From Leguminivora glycinivorella (taxonomy: Eukaryota > Arthropoda > Insecta > Lepidoptera > Tortricidae): DNA of 64,000 nt. The notes beneath the pieces are model-generated. The model had not been told where the DNA came from, ran no database searches, and saw only the letters and a list, made by a program, of their open reading frames with translations. Made by a program: the position numbers and the translations under genes. The stretch covers positions 14,818,001 through 14,882,000 of the forward strand of contig NC_062971.1 of the NCBI RefSeq assembly GCF_023078275.1, read 5' to 3'. Each line of letters begins with the position of its first letter. The first letter of the stretch is position 1. Shown piece after piece: positions 48,653 through 59,200 of this stretch.

Positions 48653-50032
48653 GAGTAGGGTGCAATTTAACCTCTTAAAGTAAGTTTATCTATGTATAAT
48701 GATGGTAATGACAAACTACTTACGTCTTATTTCGTTAATCTGCTTATAATTAGAATACCTATTGATAATAGTTAGCTTATACATCACGCAAAATACGCGC
48801 AAGAAATCGGTTGCGGAAAATCGCCCGTACTACAATACAGTACAATACAATACAATAGTAAGTACATACTCTTACCCTCTGCTGACCATTACATTGAGTT
48901 GAAATTCGACGTACCTAACTTTTACTATTTCTAAAAATCACGTCTATGTTTTCAAAATCAAAATCAAACAACTAGGAGGTATAAATAGGTATATCTATGT
49001 TTATGAAAAACGTGATGAACTATCCCTTATTTACTGAATCGATGCTAAAGAATTGGAATGTAAAATTGGATTTAAACAATTGAATATAATAGACGCAGAT
49101 TTTACTAAGTAGGTATGAAAAATAATTTTCCTTTGACATGCAATATTATGAATACCTACTTACATACCTACTTCCACAGAATATATAATAGAACAAATAC
49201 TTACTACTTACTTGGTACTTACTTATACCTATTACTTACTACTTACTTAGTTGGCACGATAACCCAAAATGAGTTTCGTCCTTCAACACAAGAACACGCT
49301 GTTTCGTTCGGTCTTGAGCGATATTGTTACCTCACATTCACGTTGAGAGAATGGGAGAACGCCGCGATACGATAGACTGGAGATCTGGAGGTAGACCTCC
49401 GTGAGCTCGGCGTTGACGAAAGCAATACTTATTATGAATACTCGAGGATAATGGTAATCTAATAATATCTAGTAAAACAAGTATTTACCTTGGTTAAAGA
49501 ACCTAGTTAAAGTTAGGAGTGAAACGTTTTGTAATACTACTTGACCCTATTTGACCCGACTTGACTTTAATGTTAATCTGAAAGTTTACTGATAAGAGTG
49601 CTTATCAAAATTTAAAAGACTAGTTAATTTAAAGACTAAAACTATTACTAAAACTGCTAATACAACTAGTTTTGTTCAAAGAAGTATAAAAGAATAACAT
49701 AAAAATCCTTCTAATGTTGAATAAACGTAGCAATGTTAAAACTAACAACTATGCAGCAATATAAACTACAAGAAGACTCAATAAACTACGGTTGCACTCA
49801 CGTTGTAATATCGCTACTGTTGCGACATGTCTCGGGCCAATAAAAGTAATCACAAGACGATTCCAATTTAATTGAAAGTATTATATATTTATCTCGCCGA
49901 ATCTATAAAGTTACATAAGTAAAACACGAAGATTATAATATTTCAGACATGCTCACTTACCTCGACATAATATGAAACTGCTAACTGACTCTAACTAGTC
50001 TGACTTCATTTACCATTTTACCAATTTTTTTC

Positions 50033-50110
50033 TACCACGTCGGTGACAAACAGGTACACAGGTACAGGTTATACGGCCCTCCTGATGGAAAGCGGTCCCC
50101 GCAACAATTT
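50033..50110 (+). repeat. fragment of the 'ggtggcaaac' interspersed repeat
   Basis: 'accacgtcggtgacaaacagg' and 'cctgatggaaagcggtccc' match 30251-30310, with a small internal duplication (acaggtac). Confidence 0.6.
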
Positions 50111-50591
50111 TTGAAACCTTTTAATATCTTCTGGCTGATATTTACTCCACTGTGCCTTGAGTCAATGCACATAAACTTCTAAGTTTCCTAAGCTATAAAT
50201 GGGGAAACAAAACAATGGAAAAACATAACAGTACACAACAAAAATAAATAGGGTTAGTATAAAACAACAAAAAGGTAAATAAACATTTCAAATATGTCCC
50301 ATTAACTTGTAAATCTTGGTTTCTTCCAACTTCGAACTTCCTGCATCTTCACGTGCCCCCCCTTATAGTAAAGTCTTGACCCACCATTATACAAGAACAA
50401 GATAAGTAATGTAGACCTAAAAATATAAAAACACAATGTTATAAGAGAAATAAAAATTATGCAACTATCGTCTACTTTTACTCTGATTTCGAACTTTACT
50501 GAAAGACTTGCCTTCAACAGAAGTTTCACCCTAAACGTAATACTTACATAATATCTACACATTATGTGACTATGTTTGGTAAAACATATAA

Positions 50592-50712
50592 CTTTTTATG
50601 GGGTAGGAGGCAAACAAGCAGACAGGTCGCCTACTGGTAAGCGATCACTGCCACCCATGGACACCGGAAACACTAGAAGTGTTGGAGGTGCGTTGCCGGC
50701 CTTTAAGATAGG
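50592..50712 (+). repeat. diverged copy of the 'ggtggcaaac' interspersed repeat
   Basis: 'aggaggcaaacaagcagacag', 'ctggtaagcgatcactgcc' and 'ggtgcgttgccggcc' align in order with the copy at 30251-30360. Confidence 0.6.
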
Positions 50713-51772
50713 TGTACACTTTTTTTTTTTGAAGATTTCAAAGTAGTATCGGTCCGGTCCGGAAATAACGCCGATGACGATTCATTCTATAGTTTAGCTG
50801 TATGGGCAGACATAACAATCGAAGACATTTAAAACCAGGTTCGGCTTTGCGAGCCATACTTATACATATTCATAAAAGAAAGTTGTAAAAGTCGCTGACA
50901 TGGACTATATTTTATTCGCTTTTTAGTGATAAGACTGCCTATTGCTACCTACTTATACTCTCACTCAACATTATTTATATATAAATGTAATGTGTAAAAT
51001 GGTGCAATAAAGTATATTTACATTCTTATTTATAATATTAAGTGATGATGATTAATGATATGTACTTAAAGTGTTAGTTCCTTAAAACAATCCCTACAAA
51101 AACGTTCCTTCAGTGTTGTTCTTGAAACCCTTTCATATTTCTACTCATACATACATATAATCACGGCTATATCCCATAAAGAGGTAGGCAAAGCACATGA
51201 ACCACCAAGTTTCAGTGTCACTATTCATACGAAGAAAGCTGAAGTAATCTTTACTTTAGTTGCTAACACTAAAACCCTGACGACATATGAACATCTTATA
51301 AACTATATGGCAGCTCATTACAAAATCTGAAGGATTAAAACGAGCTTAGAGACTAAAATAAGAACTAATATTTGTTAAATATTAAAATAAAGACTACATG
51401 AAACTTTACACTAGCCGTGTATATGAACAATGATATCCTAAATGTTGAGGACGACAATCGTTCGCTACGAAGAATTGCTATTACAAAATGACAGGCGTTA
51501 TTTTTGTGTCGTACTTGGAACAAAATCCCACCCACTAGGCTGACTTGTTTGCCTTTGGTCACAGCAATTCTATCTTAATTTGACCATCTATCAAATTATA
51601 GAACTTTCTACTCTAATGCTGATAACCATACAATAGACCTATGCCTATCAACACTAAGCTTAAGTAAAGATAAAAGTAAGTTATGTAAAGGTAAGTTAAG
51701 AACATGTTAAGTTTTAAGTGAGAACCCTTATTCTATGGGATAAAGTCCTGCTCCAAGGTTTTCCAGAGCTCT

Positions 51773-52147
51773 CTATCTGAAGTTGTCGTCAACCAGTTGA
51801 GACCAGTCGGCGACGGCGGGCGGCGGCGGCGAGGCGGCGACGCGAGGCGGCGGCGTGAGGCGGACGCGAGGCGGCGGCAAGGCGGCGGCGACGGTAGGCA
51901 AGGCGATGTCGGCAGGCAAGGCGGCGACGGCAGGCAAGGCGGCGACGGTAAGCGGTCTGACTAGCCCGTGAAGCATGACTAGGCGAGGCGGTGCATGAGG
52001 TGGCGTGGCGGCGGCGAAGGCTGACAAACGCGTGGCGCGTGACGACACGGTGAGGTGAGGCTGCGGCGGTAGGCGACGAGGCGGCGGCGCGGGTGCGAGC
52101 CCGGCCGTCCCTCTTCTCGTTTGAATCTCAAGATTTGGCGTAGGCAC
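51773..52147 (-). other. GC-rich block with a 124-codon Ala/Pro-rich open frame
   Basis: The 51781-52140 block is built from GGCGGCGA-type words (plus strand) in otherwise AT-rich DNA. On the minus strand, the sense strand of the LTR element, it yields a 124-residue frame rich in Ala, Pro and Arg (motifs LAPAPPPRRLPP, VAALPAVAALPADIALP). Low-complexity composition explains the lack of stops. It could be a remnant of a gag-like or host-captured sequence, but nothing specific supports that. Confidence 0.35.
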
Positions 52148-52633
52148 TAGTTTTACGAAAACGACTATCGACTGATCTTACTACACGTAAAATACTAAAT
52201 AAATGCTAAACAAGTAGGTATGTTGAAGACATTGAAACTAACCTATGGCACCTTTGTACTTACAAAGTAAAACTTACAGAAATAAACTAAAACTACCTAG
52301 AAATTTAAGTTGCCTAGAAATATGTGAATATAAATTATAATGTATTCTTTTTGGAATCTCCCTTTTTATTCTAAGTACATATTTTTTCTCGCTGATCCAA
52401 CAACAAAATCTATAATGGTCGTTAGAACTTTAAACTGAATCATTCATTACGTATCGAAACGTCGGTGTAACAATAATTCGGCGACAACTTTACAAACAAT
52501 AGCATAACAGTATATTCATAAATTCTATAGATAATCAAAATCAAAAAATCAAAAATATAACTGTATATAAATATAAATTACCCAAATATCCTAGAAAAAC
52601 AGGAAAAGTAAAAAAAACAGAAAAATTTGATTA
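52148..52633. other. AT-rich interior of the LTR element, no gene seen
   Basis: No frame, repeat or RNA that I can support. Confidence 0.5.
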
Positions 52634-52705
52634 TCCCATCGGAGGTTCGAACTCTGGACCCTCGAATCACATGTCCGACGTACTGCCGCTGAGCCACTTA
52701 CGCTG
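52634..52705 (-). pseudogene. tRNA-like sequence inside the LTR element (second)
   Basis: On the minus strand an A box (gtggctcagcgg) and a B box (agttcgaacct), with a possible 5-bp anticodon stem (tcgga/ttcga) around a 7-nt loop catgtga. The loop lacks the conserved U33, so it is unlikely to be a functional tRNA. Confidence 0.5.
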
Positions 52706-52975
52706 TTAACGTACGTACAAATTTGTTGACCAGTATCCTCCTGTGTGACATAGTTTGAAAACCCCACAATCCCTACATCTTTGATCAATTTTACCTATAA
52801 AAGATTTTAGCTTAAATTTTAGCTCGCTAACATTACTAAACACTAAAACTAACTTTCCTACGCTTTCTTATGAAACATGACTAAGTACACTCCCGACTAA
52901 TTCAGTTTTCAAACAAAAAATAATCTAAGTTGGTTCCTGCGTTCGGGAGCTACGATAGCACAGACAAACACACAC

Positions 52976-53425
52976 ACAGACAGACAGACAGTCGAACAGA
53001 CAGAAAGACATACTTACATACAGACAGACAGACAGACATACATACATACATACAGACAGACAGACAGACACACGGACAGTCGAACAGACAGACAGACAGT
53101 CAGACATACATACAGACAGACAGACAGACACACGGACAGTCGAACAGACAGACAAACGTACAGACAGACAGTCAGACATACATACATACATACAGACAGA
53201 CAGACAGACACACGGACAGTCGAACAGACAGACAGACGTACAGACAGACAGTCAGACATACATACATACATACAGACAGACAGACAGACACACGGACAGT
53301 CGAACAGACAGACAGACGTACAGACAGACAGTCAGACATACATACATACATACAGACAGACAGACAGACACACGGACAGACATACATACAGACAAACAGA
53401 CATACATAAATACATACAGACAGAC
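52976..53425. repeat. ACAG/ACAT minisatellite with 60-80-bp higher-order period
   Basis: Tetranucleotide ACAG and ACAT runs are organised into a larger unit marked by 'cacggacagtcgaacag', starting at 53071, 53131, 53211 and 53291, with a partial unit at 53371. The 159-codon plus-strand frame and the minus-strand frames here are translations of this array, not genes. Confidence 0.95.
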
Positions 53426-53447
53426 ACGTCAAACTTATAGCAATTTT

Positions 53448-53683
53448 ACTCGCTATGCTCGCGGTTCAATACAAGAATCCCTCGCTTAAGTACTCAAATA
53501 TCAATATTGGCACGGCCGATCAAACAACAAACCACTCGCTACGCTCGCGGTTCAATACTAGAATCCCTCGCTTAAGTACTCAAGTATCAACATTGGCACG
53601 GCCGGTCAAATAACAAACCACTCGCTACGCTCGCGGTTCAATACTAGAATCCCTCGCTTAAGTACTCAAGTATCAACATTGGT
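53448..53683. repeat. 86-bp tandem repeat, about 2.7 copies
   Basis: Units start 'actcgctatgctcgcggttc' at 53448 and 'actcgctacgctcgcggttc' at 53534 and 53620. The unit and the following 'aactttgccccctttgtaaaataaataact' are related to part of the repeat at 9251-9676, so one segment of that family has been locally amplified here. Confidence 0.88.
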
Positions 53684-53725
53684 TTAACAACAACTTTGCC
53701 CCCTTTGTAAAATAAATAACTAGAT

Positions 53726-54648
53726 ATCTATTATTATTTATCTAATCCTAGTGACAATACAATAACACTAACTTAACCTACCAAAACCCTTGTTTACAGT
53801 TTATTGAACAATTTTCGAAAAAAGACATAAAACCCTCTAAAAATCAAAATCGAAAATCAAAATCTTTTGTGATGAAATTTTGATTCCCTCGTACATTTTC
53901 AACCTGAGCGCACCGTCTAGTAACCATGTAACCCACCAGACTATACTCGCTCTGTCAATGTTGCCAGATAAAGTTTACTGACAGATGGCACTTTTCCTCA
54001 CTAGTAACAATAGTCCCATAGTTTGTCAACAAAACAAACAACTTTCTCCGAGTTTTCACTTGTTTATCAAGTTTTTAAAGTAATATTTATTCTATTATCA
54101 AGTGGAAATATATTCGCATACATAACAATCAATGAGGTAAAACCCCCGTACAAAAATAAGTGATAATTTAACCGCAATTCCACGACTATTGGAGCCGGCA
54201 AAACAACTTAACCTATCAGTGAAATTCATCATTTACTGTGAAACGAAATATAACAAATCTAGTTAAAATGTGTAATGTGTTAGATATTCAGTAACTACCA
54301 CATGTTGTGTAAGTGAATTGTGAATTAGTGTTAAGTGATAATCGGAAAGAAAATGGTCAATCACCATTTATTGTCTTCAAACCCGTTGAATGCTGTAAGG
54401 TTAGTAATCAATATATAGTTACACTGTATATAAATAAGATGCGTATAATCAAAACTACTCAAACTTAATACAATGAGTTGAAACTACAACTTGAGTCCTT
54501 TTTCACTGCAACAAATTGTGACATTAAAACATGTCACTTGCAAAACAAAACAAATACACTCTTAAGTAAAACAAAGACGTGAACAAATGTAAACAAATGA
54601 AGCTAACAACATTCTAATGTGGCAAACAACCGCAATATGGCATACGTG
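53726..54648 (-). other. leader-side interior of the LTR element, no gene seen
   Basis: AT-rich. In element orientation this is the region just after the primer site, where a packaging signal or gag would normally lie. No open frame of note on the minus strand. Confidence 0.5.
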
Positions 54649-54663
54649 CTGGTCACGGCACCA
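54649..54663 (-). other. tRNA-His primer-binding site
   Basis: The minus strand reads TGGTGCCGTGACCAG, complementary to the 3' end of eukaryotic tRNA-His (CTGGTCACGGCA plus CCA) over 15 nt, as I recall that tRNA. It lies 3 nt from the right LTR, where a primer site for a minus-oriented element must be. Confidence 0.75.
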
Positions 54664-54666
54664 GAT

Positions 54667-57033
54667 TGTAACAGTCAAAAGGTGACCTACCTACCCTAGC
54701 CTATACTCTACCACAAGCACCCCATATATTTAACAACCCAAAAACCCATTAAGCTTAAGAACTACCCCTAAATTTAATCCCAATTTATTTTGTTTGTTTT
54801 GTTCTGCATTTTAAACGATTGGCCATAAGAAAAATAATAAAATGTGATCGTTTAGTAGAAGAAGGACGCCTAAGTTGTACGAAGTAACCACAAATCCTTT
54901 TCTCAAGTGTAGGAAGTTTCAACGCACTAGATATTCCCCTAACATTTAGAAATTCTACCTCCTAGGTAATAATAGTTTCCGTTATTCTGATATTCCCTAT
55001 AGATGAGTACCGATACATAATTTATTTTATAGAGCAATTACAACCAACATATTCATTCAATTCTCATAGTCAAATATACACTTTGTGAAGTAGAAAGAAA
55101 TAAAATACAATACTTAAGGTGAAAATTTCAATTTATTTGTCAAATTTTTAGGAATTTTAATTTTAAAGGTGTTTTATCCCCAACGCGTCTTAGTATGAAT
55201 TACAATACATAGTCGGTAATACATACGAGACTGGACCATCAACGTAGAGCTATTTGCCAGTTCAATTCTTTCTTTGAATCGAATAAGAAATTGGAATTCT
55301 ATTTCTATTTTATATTATCAGTGAGAATCAGCGAGAACGAGAATACAACTTCACTATTAATACTATTCATAGATAATTAAAGGAAAACTCTCAGCAATTC
55401 AAGAATTCCAAGAACCCTTTGTTTTATTTTATGTTCAGGGCTTTATTTAGGCAAATACCTCCTGGTTTGCGCATGAGGTAAGGTCGCCTATTCTGTCATC
55501 TAAAATACCAGGTCTTGGATCCTTTCTTAGAATCATCTTTTCTGGAATGTGAACCTATCAACCGGTTCTCTTAAAAAAATTTTGAACTTTATAAACCATA
55601 GAACCCCAGACTCTCCTCCAACATATTGACAAATGAAAATTACAATTACTGTATTTGAACAAGACAATTCCATTTAATGGCCATCATTGTATGTGGTAAG
55701 CTCGTACGCATTGCTATACAAGACTTGCCTCAACTGTCACGTTACGCTTAGCTGATATACTCAAGCCTGGACCTCCTGCCCAAACAAGCATCATAACTCC
55801 AATGCCAAGTAGCAAGAGAAAAGACCTGAGTCTCTTTAATTTATCAAAAACAAATCCGAAATAAAAATATTTAATTCAAACTGGCATTCCCGACAGAACC
55901 TAGTCCCTAAGCTTCTCAAAACCCGGCTATCCCAAATACTTCAGCAATTAAACCTCCAAAGATATAGTCCCCATTAGCAGCTCATTCTACAGATATAATA
56001 AATAATAAAAATATAATATCACAATATTATCAAGTATAAAGAAATAAAATAATCTTTTATTTCTGAAGAATAAATAAAATATAATTGGCTTCAGCTTTTT
56101 CTGAAGTTGATTAAGAACCTTAGTTCATTTAAAAGCAAAAGCTTGTACAGAATAACCATATAATTAACACATAAAATATCATTTAGCTTGCTTCAGAACA
56201 GAACTCCTTGGAATTAATGTAAGACCCTTAGATCTCAAACACAAAAGCATGCAGTTAAGCATTGTTTTTCTGAAGTTGTTTAGAACCTTAGTCCATTTAA
56301 AGCAAAAGCTTGTATAAATAGCCATATAATTAACATTGTAATAAGTTCTCATATAAAATAATTTAGTTTGCTTCAGCATTCCTTGGAATTAATGTAAGAC
56401 CCTTGGATCTCAAACACAGAAAATATGCAATAAGCATTGTAATAAAATTATAATATAATATGCTCTAGAATATCAGAGAATTATTTAAAATCCATAAATT
56501 ATTCTAAGTGTATAATAAAACCCCTAATAAATCAGTTACGTTTCAAAGTATCACAAAATAGTCATATAACAAAGCACAATAGAACATCATAATGAAATCA
56601 CAAAGAAAAACAGTGATAAATATTAAAGAACTCACATGACTCCTTCTTCTCTTTGGAGAGATCTCCCCGTGGCTGCCTCGACCCGCGACTCGTTCCTGAA
56701 TGTCCCCCCTGCGCCCCGTGTACTGGCTTATATAGCCCGCTCGGGTGACGGCCCCGCCCGAACCTGCCACGCTAGCGTCCCCCCGGAGCCCCGACGGCAT
56801 TGCTCGCTTGTATTACCATATATGGGCATCCGAAGCGCACCCTCCAGCGCCGACGCGCTCATCTCGATCGTGATTGGTTGCGCACCATCGCCTGACGCCA
56901 AGACGAGTTCCGACCTGTTTTCCTAGAACTCTTGCTACCGATGTTTTGAATGATGTTTCTACTTGGAATGAAAATAACGATTATATTTATGCATGCATAG
57001 GTTTGTACGAAACGAGATTATCGGATCGTCACA
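54667..57033 (-). repeat. right LTR (5' LTR in element orientation)
   Basis: 2367 bp, apparently identical to the left LTR except one homopolymer base. In the sense orientation it would drive transcription leftward into the interior. Confidence 0.85.
56727..56734 (-). promoter_or_regulatory. TATA box of the right (5') LTR
   Basis: Same TATATAAG context as in the left LTR. From here a transcript would run leftward through R-U5, the tRNA-His site and the interior. Confidence 0.55.
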
Positions 57034-57546
57034 CTGTCTGTCTGTCTGTCTGTCCGTCCGTCCGTCCGTCCGTCCGCGGATAATCTCAGTAACCGTTAGC
57101 ACTAGAAAGCTGAAATTTAATACCAATATCTATTCAATCACGCCAACAAAGTGCAAAAATAAAAAATGAAAAAAAAAATGTTTTATTAGGGTACCCCCCC
57201 TACATGTAAAGTGGGGGCTGATATTTTTTTTCATTCCAACCCCAACGTGTGATATATTGTTGGATAGGCATTAAAAAATGAATAAGGGTTTACTAACACC
57301 GTTTTTTGATAATATTAATATTTTACGTAAATAATCGCTCCTAAAGGAAAAAAAAGTGCGTCCCCCCCTCTAACTTTTGAACCATATGTTTAAAAAATAT
57401 GAAAAAAATCACAAAAGTACAACTTTATAAAGACTTTCTAGGAAAATTGTTTTGAACTTGATAGGTTTAGTAGTTTTTGAGAAAAATACGGAAAACTACG
57501 GAACCTACACTGAGCGTGGCCCGACACGCTCTTGGCCGGTTTTTTC
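57034..57546 (-). mobile_element. right fragment of the split microsatellite-bearing repeat (end of unit 1)
   Basis: Resumes with 'ctgtctgtctgtctgtccgtccg' and runs to 'cacgctcttggccggtttttt'. Aligns with 59185-59682 and, reversed, with 24942-25420. Confidence 0.85.
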
Positions 57547-58154
57547 TTATAATATAAAGAAAATAATTAAATAAAGCGTATAAAAGAAAACATTTGTTTT
57601 ACAATTTTCATATAAAAGACACATACGCTAAAAAAAAATCATCAATGAACAATTTATGGGTTATTAAATTGTGTAGGTACTCTTTTTGCAACTTTGTACT
57701 TTTGCTTTGAAATATTCTATTATGCACGTGAGTTAGATAAGCTAATCAAATTACTGCATTATCTCCCTTTAAGATCTAAACTACTAGCTTTTACAATATT
57801 TACTAAAGTGCGTGTGGTCGATATTGCCCTCACACTAGGCAGTGCTAGTTAAGTGCAAAGTCTCGTGGTTTACTGAGGTTCAGTACCTACTTTAGTACCT
57901 ATATGTATTTTTAAGGAAAAACCTGAATCGGATTTTTATTTAAAATAGTTAAAGATTTTTAGTCTTTAGTATCGAAAAAGTAATTTTCAATTATATACTT
58001 ACCTAGTTTACCTACTTGTACGAGTGTTTAAAAACCTAAAACACATAAATAAGAAAACATATTATGTATTCGTGATGTGTAGCTATTTAATAAATAATTT
58101 TATATGTTTATATATCAGGGATAGCAATGCACGGTCGAGAAGTTTCCAAAGTTG

Positions 58155-58212
58155 CAGAACATTTCTCATGAGAATTTTCGGTAACTTCTGAGAATGTTCT
58201 TGAGAACGAGAA
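58155..58212. promoter_or_regulatory. second GAA/TTC array (heat-shock-element-like)
   Basis: 'gcagaacatttctcatgagaa' and 'ttctgagaatgttcttgagaa' are alternating GAA/TTC triplets. It lies in the segment of unit 2 absent from unit 1. Function is inference. Confidence 0.35.
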
Positions 58213-58273
58213 TTTATAGAATACTTAGTAACTTCGTAGTTTATACCATAATTTCGTCGAACTCAGCAAGTCA

Positions 58274-58342
58274 AGACGTAGTCCCGTGGTAGTGCGCTGG
58301 CTTCGTATGCCGATGTTCTCAGGTTCGATCCTGACAGCGGTC
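58274..58342 (+). pseudogene. tRNA-like sequence in unit 2
   Basis: Plus-strand 'gacgtagtcccgtggtagtgc', then an anticodon-arm-like 'ctggcttcgtatgccga' (loop ttcgtat, formally anticodon CGT, Thr), then B box 'aggttcgatcct'. The acceptor arm pairs poorly and one anticodon-stem pair is broken. Followed by T-rich sequence, as at the end of a polymerase III unit. Probably SINE-derived. Confidence 0.5.
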
Positions 58343-58667
58343 TTTTTGTTTTTATTTTGTTTGTTTTTTTTTTGTATATACATATATTGGCATGACCAAA
58401 AACAGGCATCAAGAAATAATAGTTCGGTACCTAATTTAAAAAAATCAGGACTAAAACTGTGAAGTCTGAAAGTCGAAATGTTCCCTGAAGTATAGTGAGA
58501 ATTTAAGCAACTTATAGTGAGAATTTAGGTAACTTATCACTTATCAACAAAATAGCTAACTATAATAGAAAATATTATACCTATAATAACATATAGTTTT
58601 ATATTATGCCCATTTAAACATTATTTCAAGTATATTCTCTTGTTTAAATAATAAATTGCATGTTGCG

Positions 58668-58722
58668 GGAATGTTCTGCGAACATTCTCAAGAATGTTTC
58701 CGCTTTTTGGGAATGTTCTGCA
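58668..58722. promoter_or_regulatory. heat-shock-element-like array, unit 2 copy
   Basis: Same GAA/TTC array as 41290-41346, unchanged between the diverged duplicate units. Confidence 0.4.
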
Positions 58723-59102
58723 ATTTCTACATTACTAATCAGGGAACACATCAAATTATTTCATGAAATATTTTATGTTTTGTGCTGTGCTTTAGTAAAC
58801 TACAATATCTCTCACACACACGACAAAAACTGCGTAGTCTATTTCAGTTTATAATACAATAATATTTTAGATTTAAGTAATACCAAAGAGGATTGAGTAT
58901 TATAGAGAGTTACTGTCAAAGTATTGTAAAATGTGTAATCACAGTGCATAGACTGCCATCTCTCGACACAGGCTTAACACTTTTGAACCTCAGTTTTGGC
59001 CATTTGGTCCATATTCTTAGCTTGATATGTGTTAAAATTCCCCCCCAAAGGTGCAACGCCATCTTGGCCACCGTACCTTTTTCATTATGGTTTTGAGGTA
59101 CG

Positions 59103-59148
59103 TTTTTTAGGGTTCCGTAGTCAACTAGGAACTCTTATAGTTTCGACA

Positions 59149-59200
<52 letters not shown>

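Larger units (their letters stand above)
47651..51780 (-). other. interior of the LTR element, part 2: passenger repeats, no genes
   Basis: Contains a MITE fragment (48590-48652) and two fragments of the 'ggtggcaaac' repeat (50033-50110, 50592-50712). Frames up to 88 codons have no recognisable motif. Confidence 0.55.
41815..57033 (-). mobile_element. giant non-autonomous LTR retroelement (LARD-like), 15.2 kb
   Basis: Two 2.37-kb direct repeats (41815-44180, 54667-57033) begin TGTAAC and end GTCACA, and appear identical except for one A in a homopolymer. The minus-strand order is right LTR, a 15-nt match to the tRNA-His 3' end (54649-54663), a 10.5-kb interior, a G-rich tract (44181-44190), left LTR. 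A TATA box points the same way. The host microsatellite continues on both sides. The interior has no gag, protease, RT or integrase frame. The longest non-microsatellite frame is 124 codons in GC-rich repeats. Large retrotransposon derivatives (LARDs) are the closest described class. The family itself I do not recognise. Confidence 0.8.

Noticed and set aside
52930..53409. 159-codon frame rich in TDRQTD on the plus strand, plus Cys/Val/Ser-rich minus-strand frames
   Set aside because: Direct translations of the ACAG/ACAT minisatellite. They stay open because of the tetranucleotide repetition.
52976..53683. CRISPR-like array
   Set aside because: The repeats are contiguous microsatellite or tandem units without unique spacers, and the genome is eukaryotic.
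41815..57033. Simple segmental duplication or assembly duplication of the 2.37-kb repeat
   Set aside because: Not fully excluded, but TG...CA ends, the tRNA-His site, the G-rich tract and the continuous microsatellite target fit an LTR element better.
58274..58342. Functional tRNA-Thr gene
   Set aside because: Acceptor arm and part of the anticodon stem do not pair. Better explained as a SINE-derived tRNA relic.
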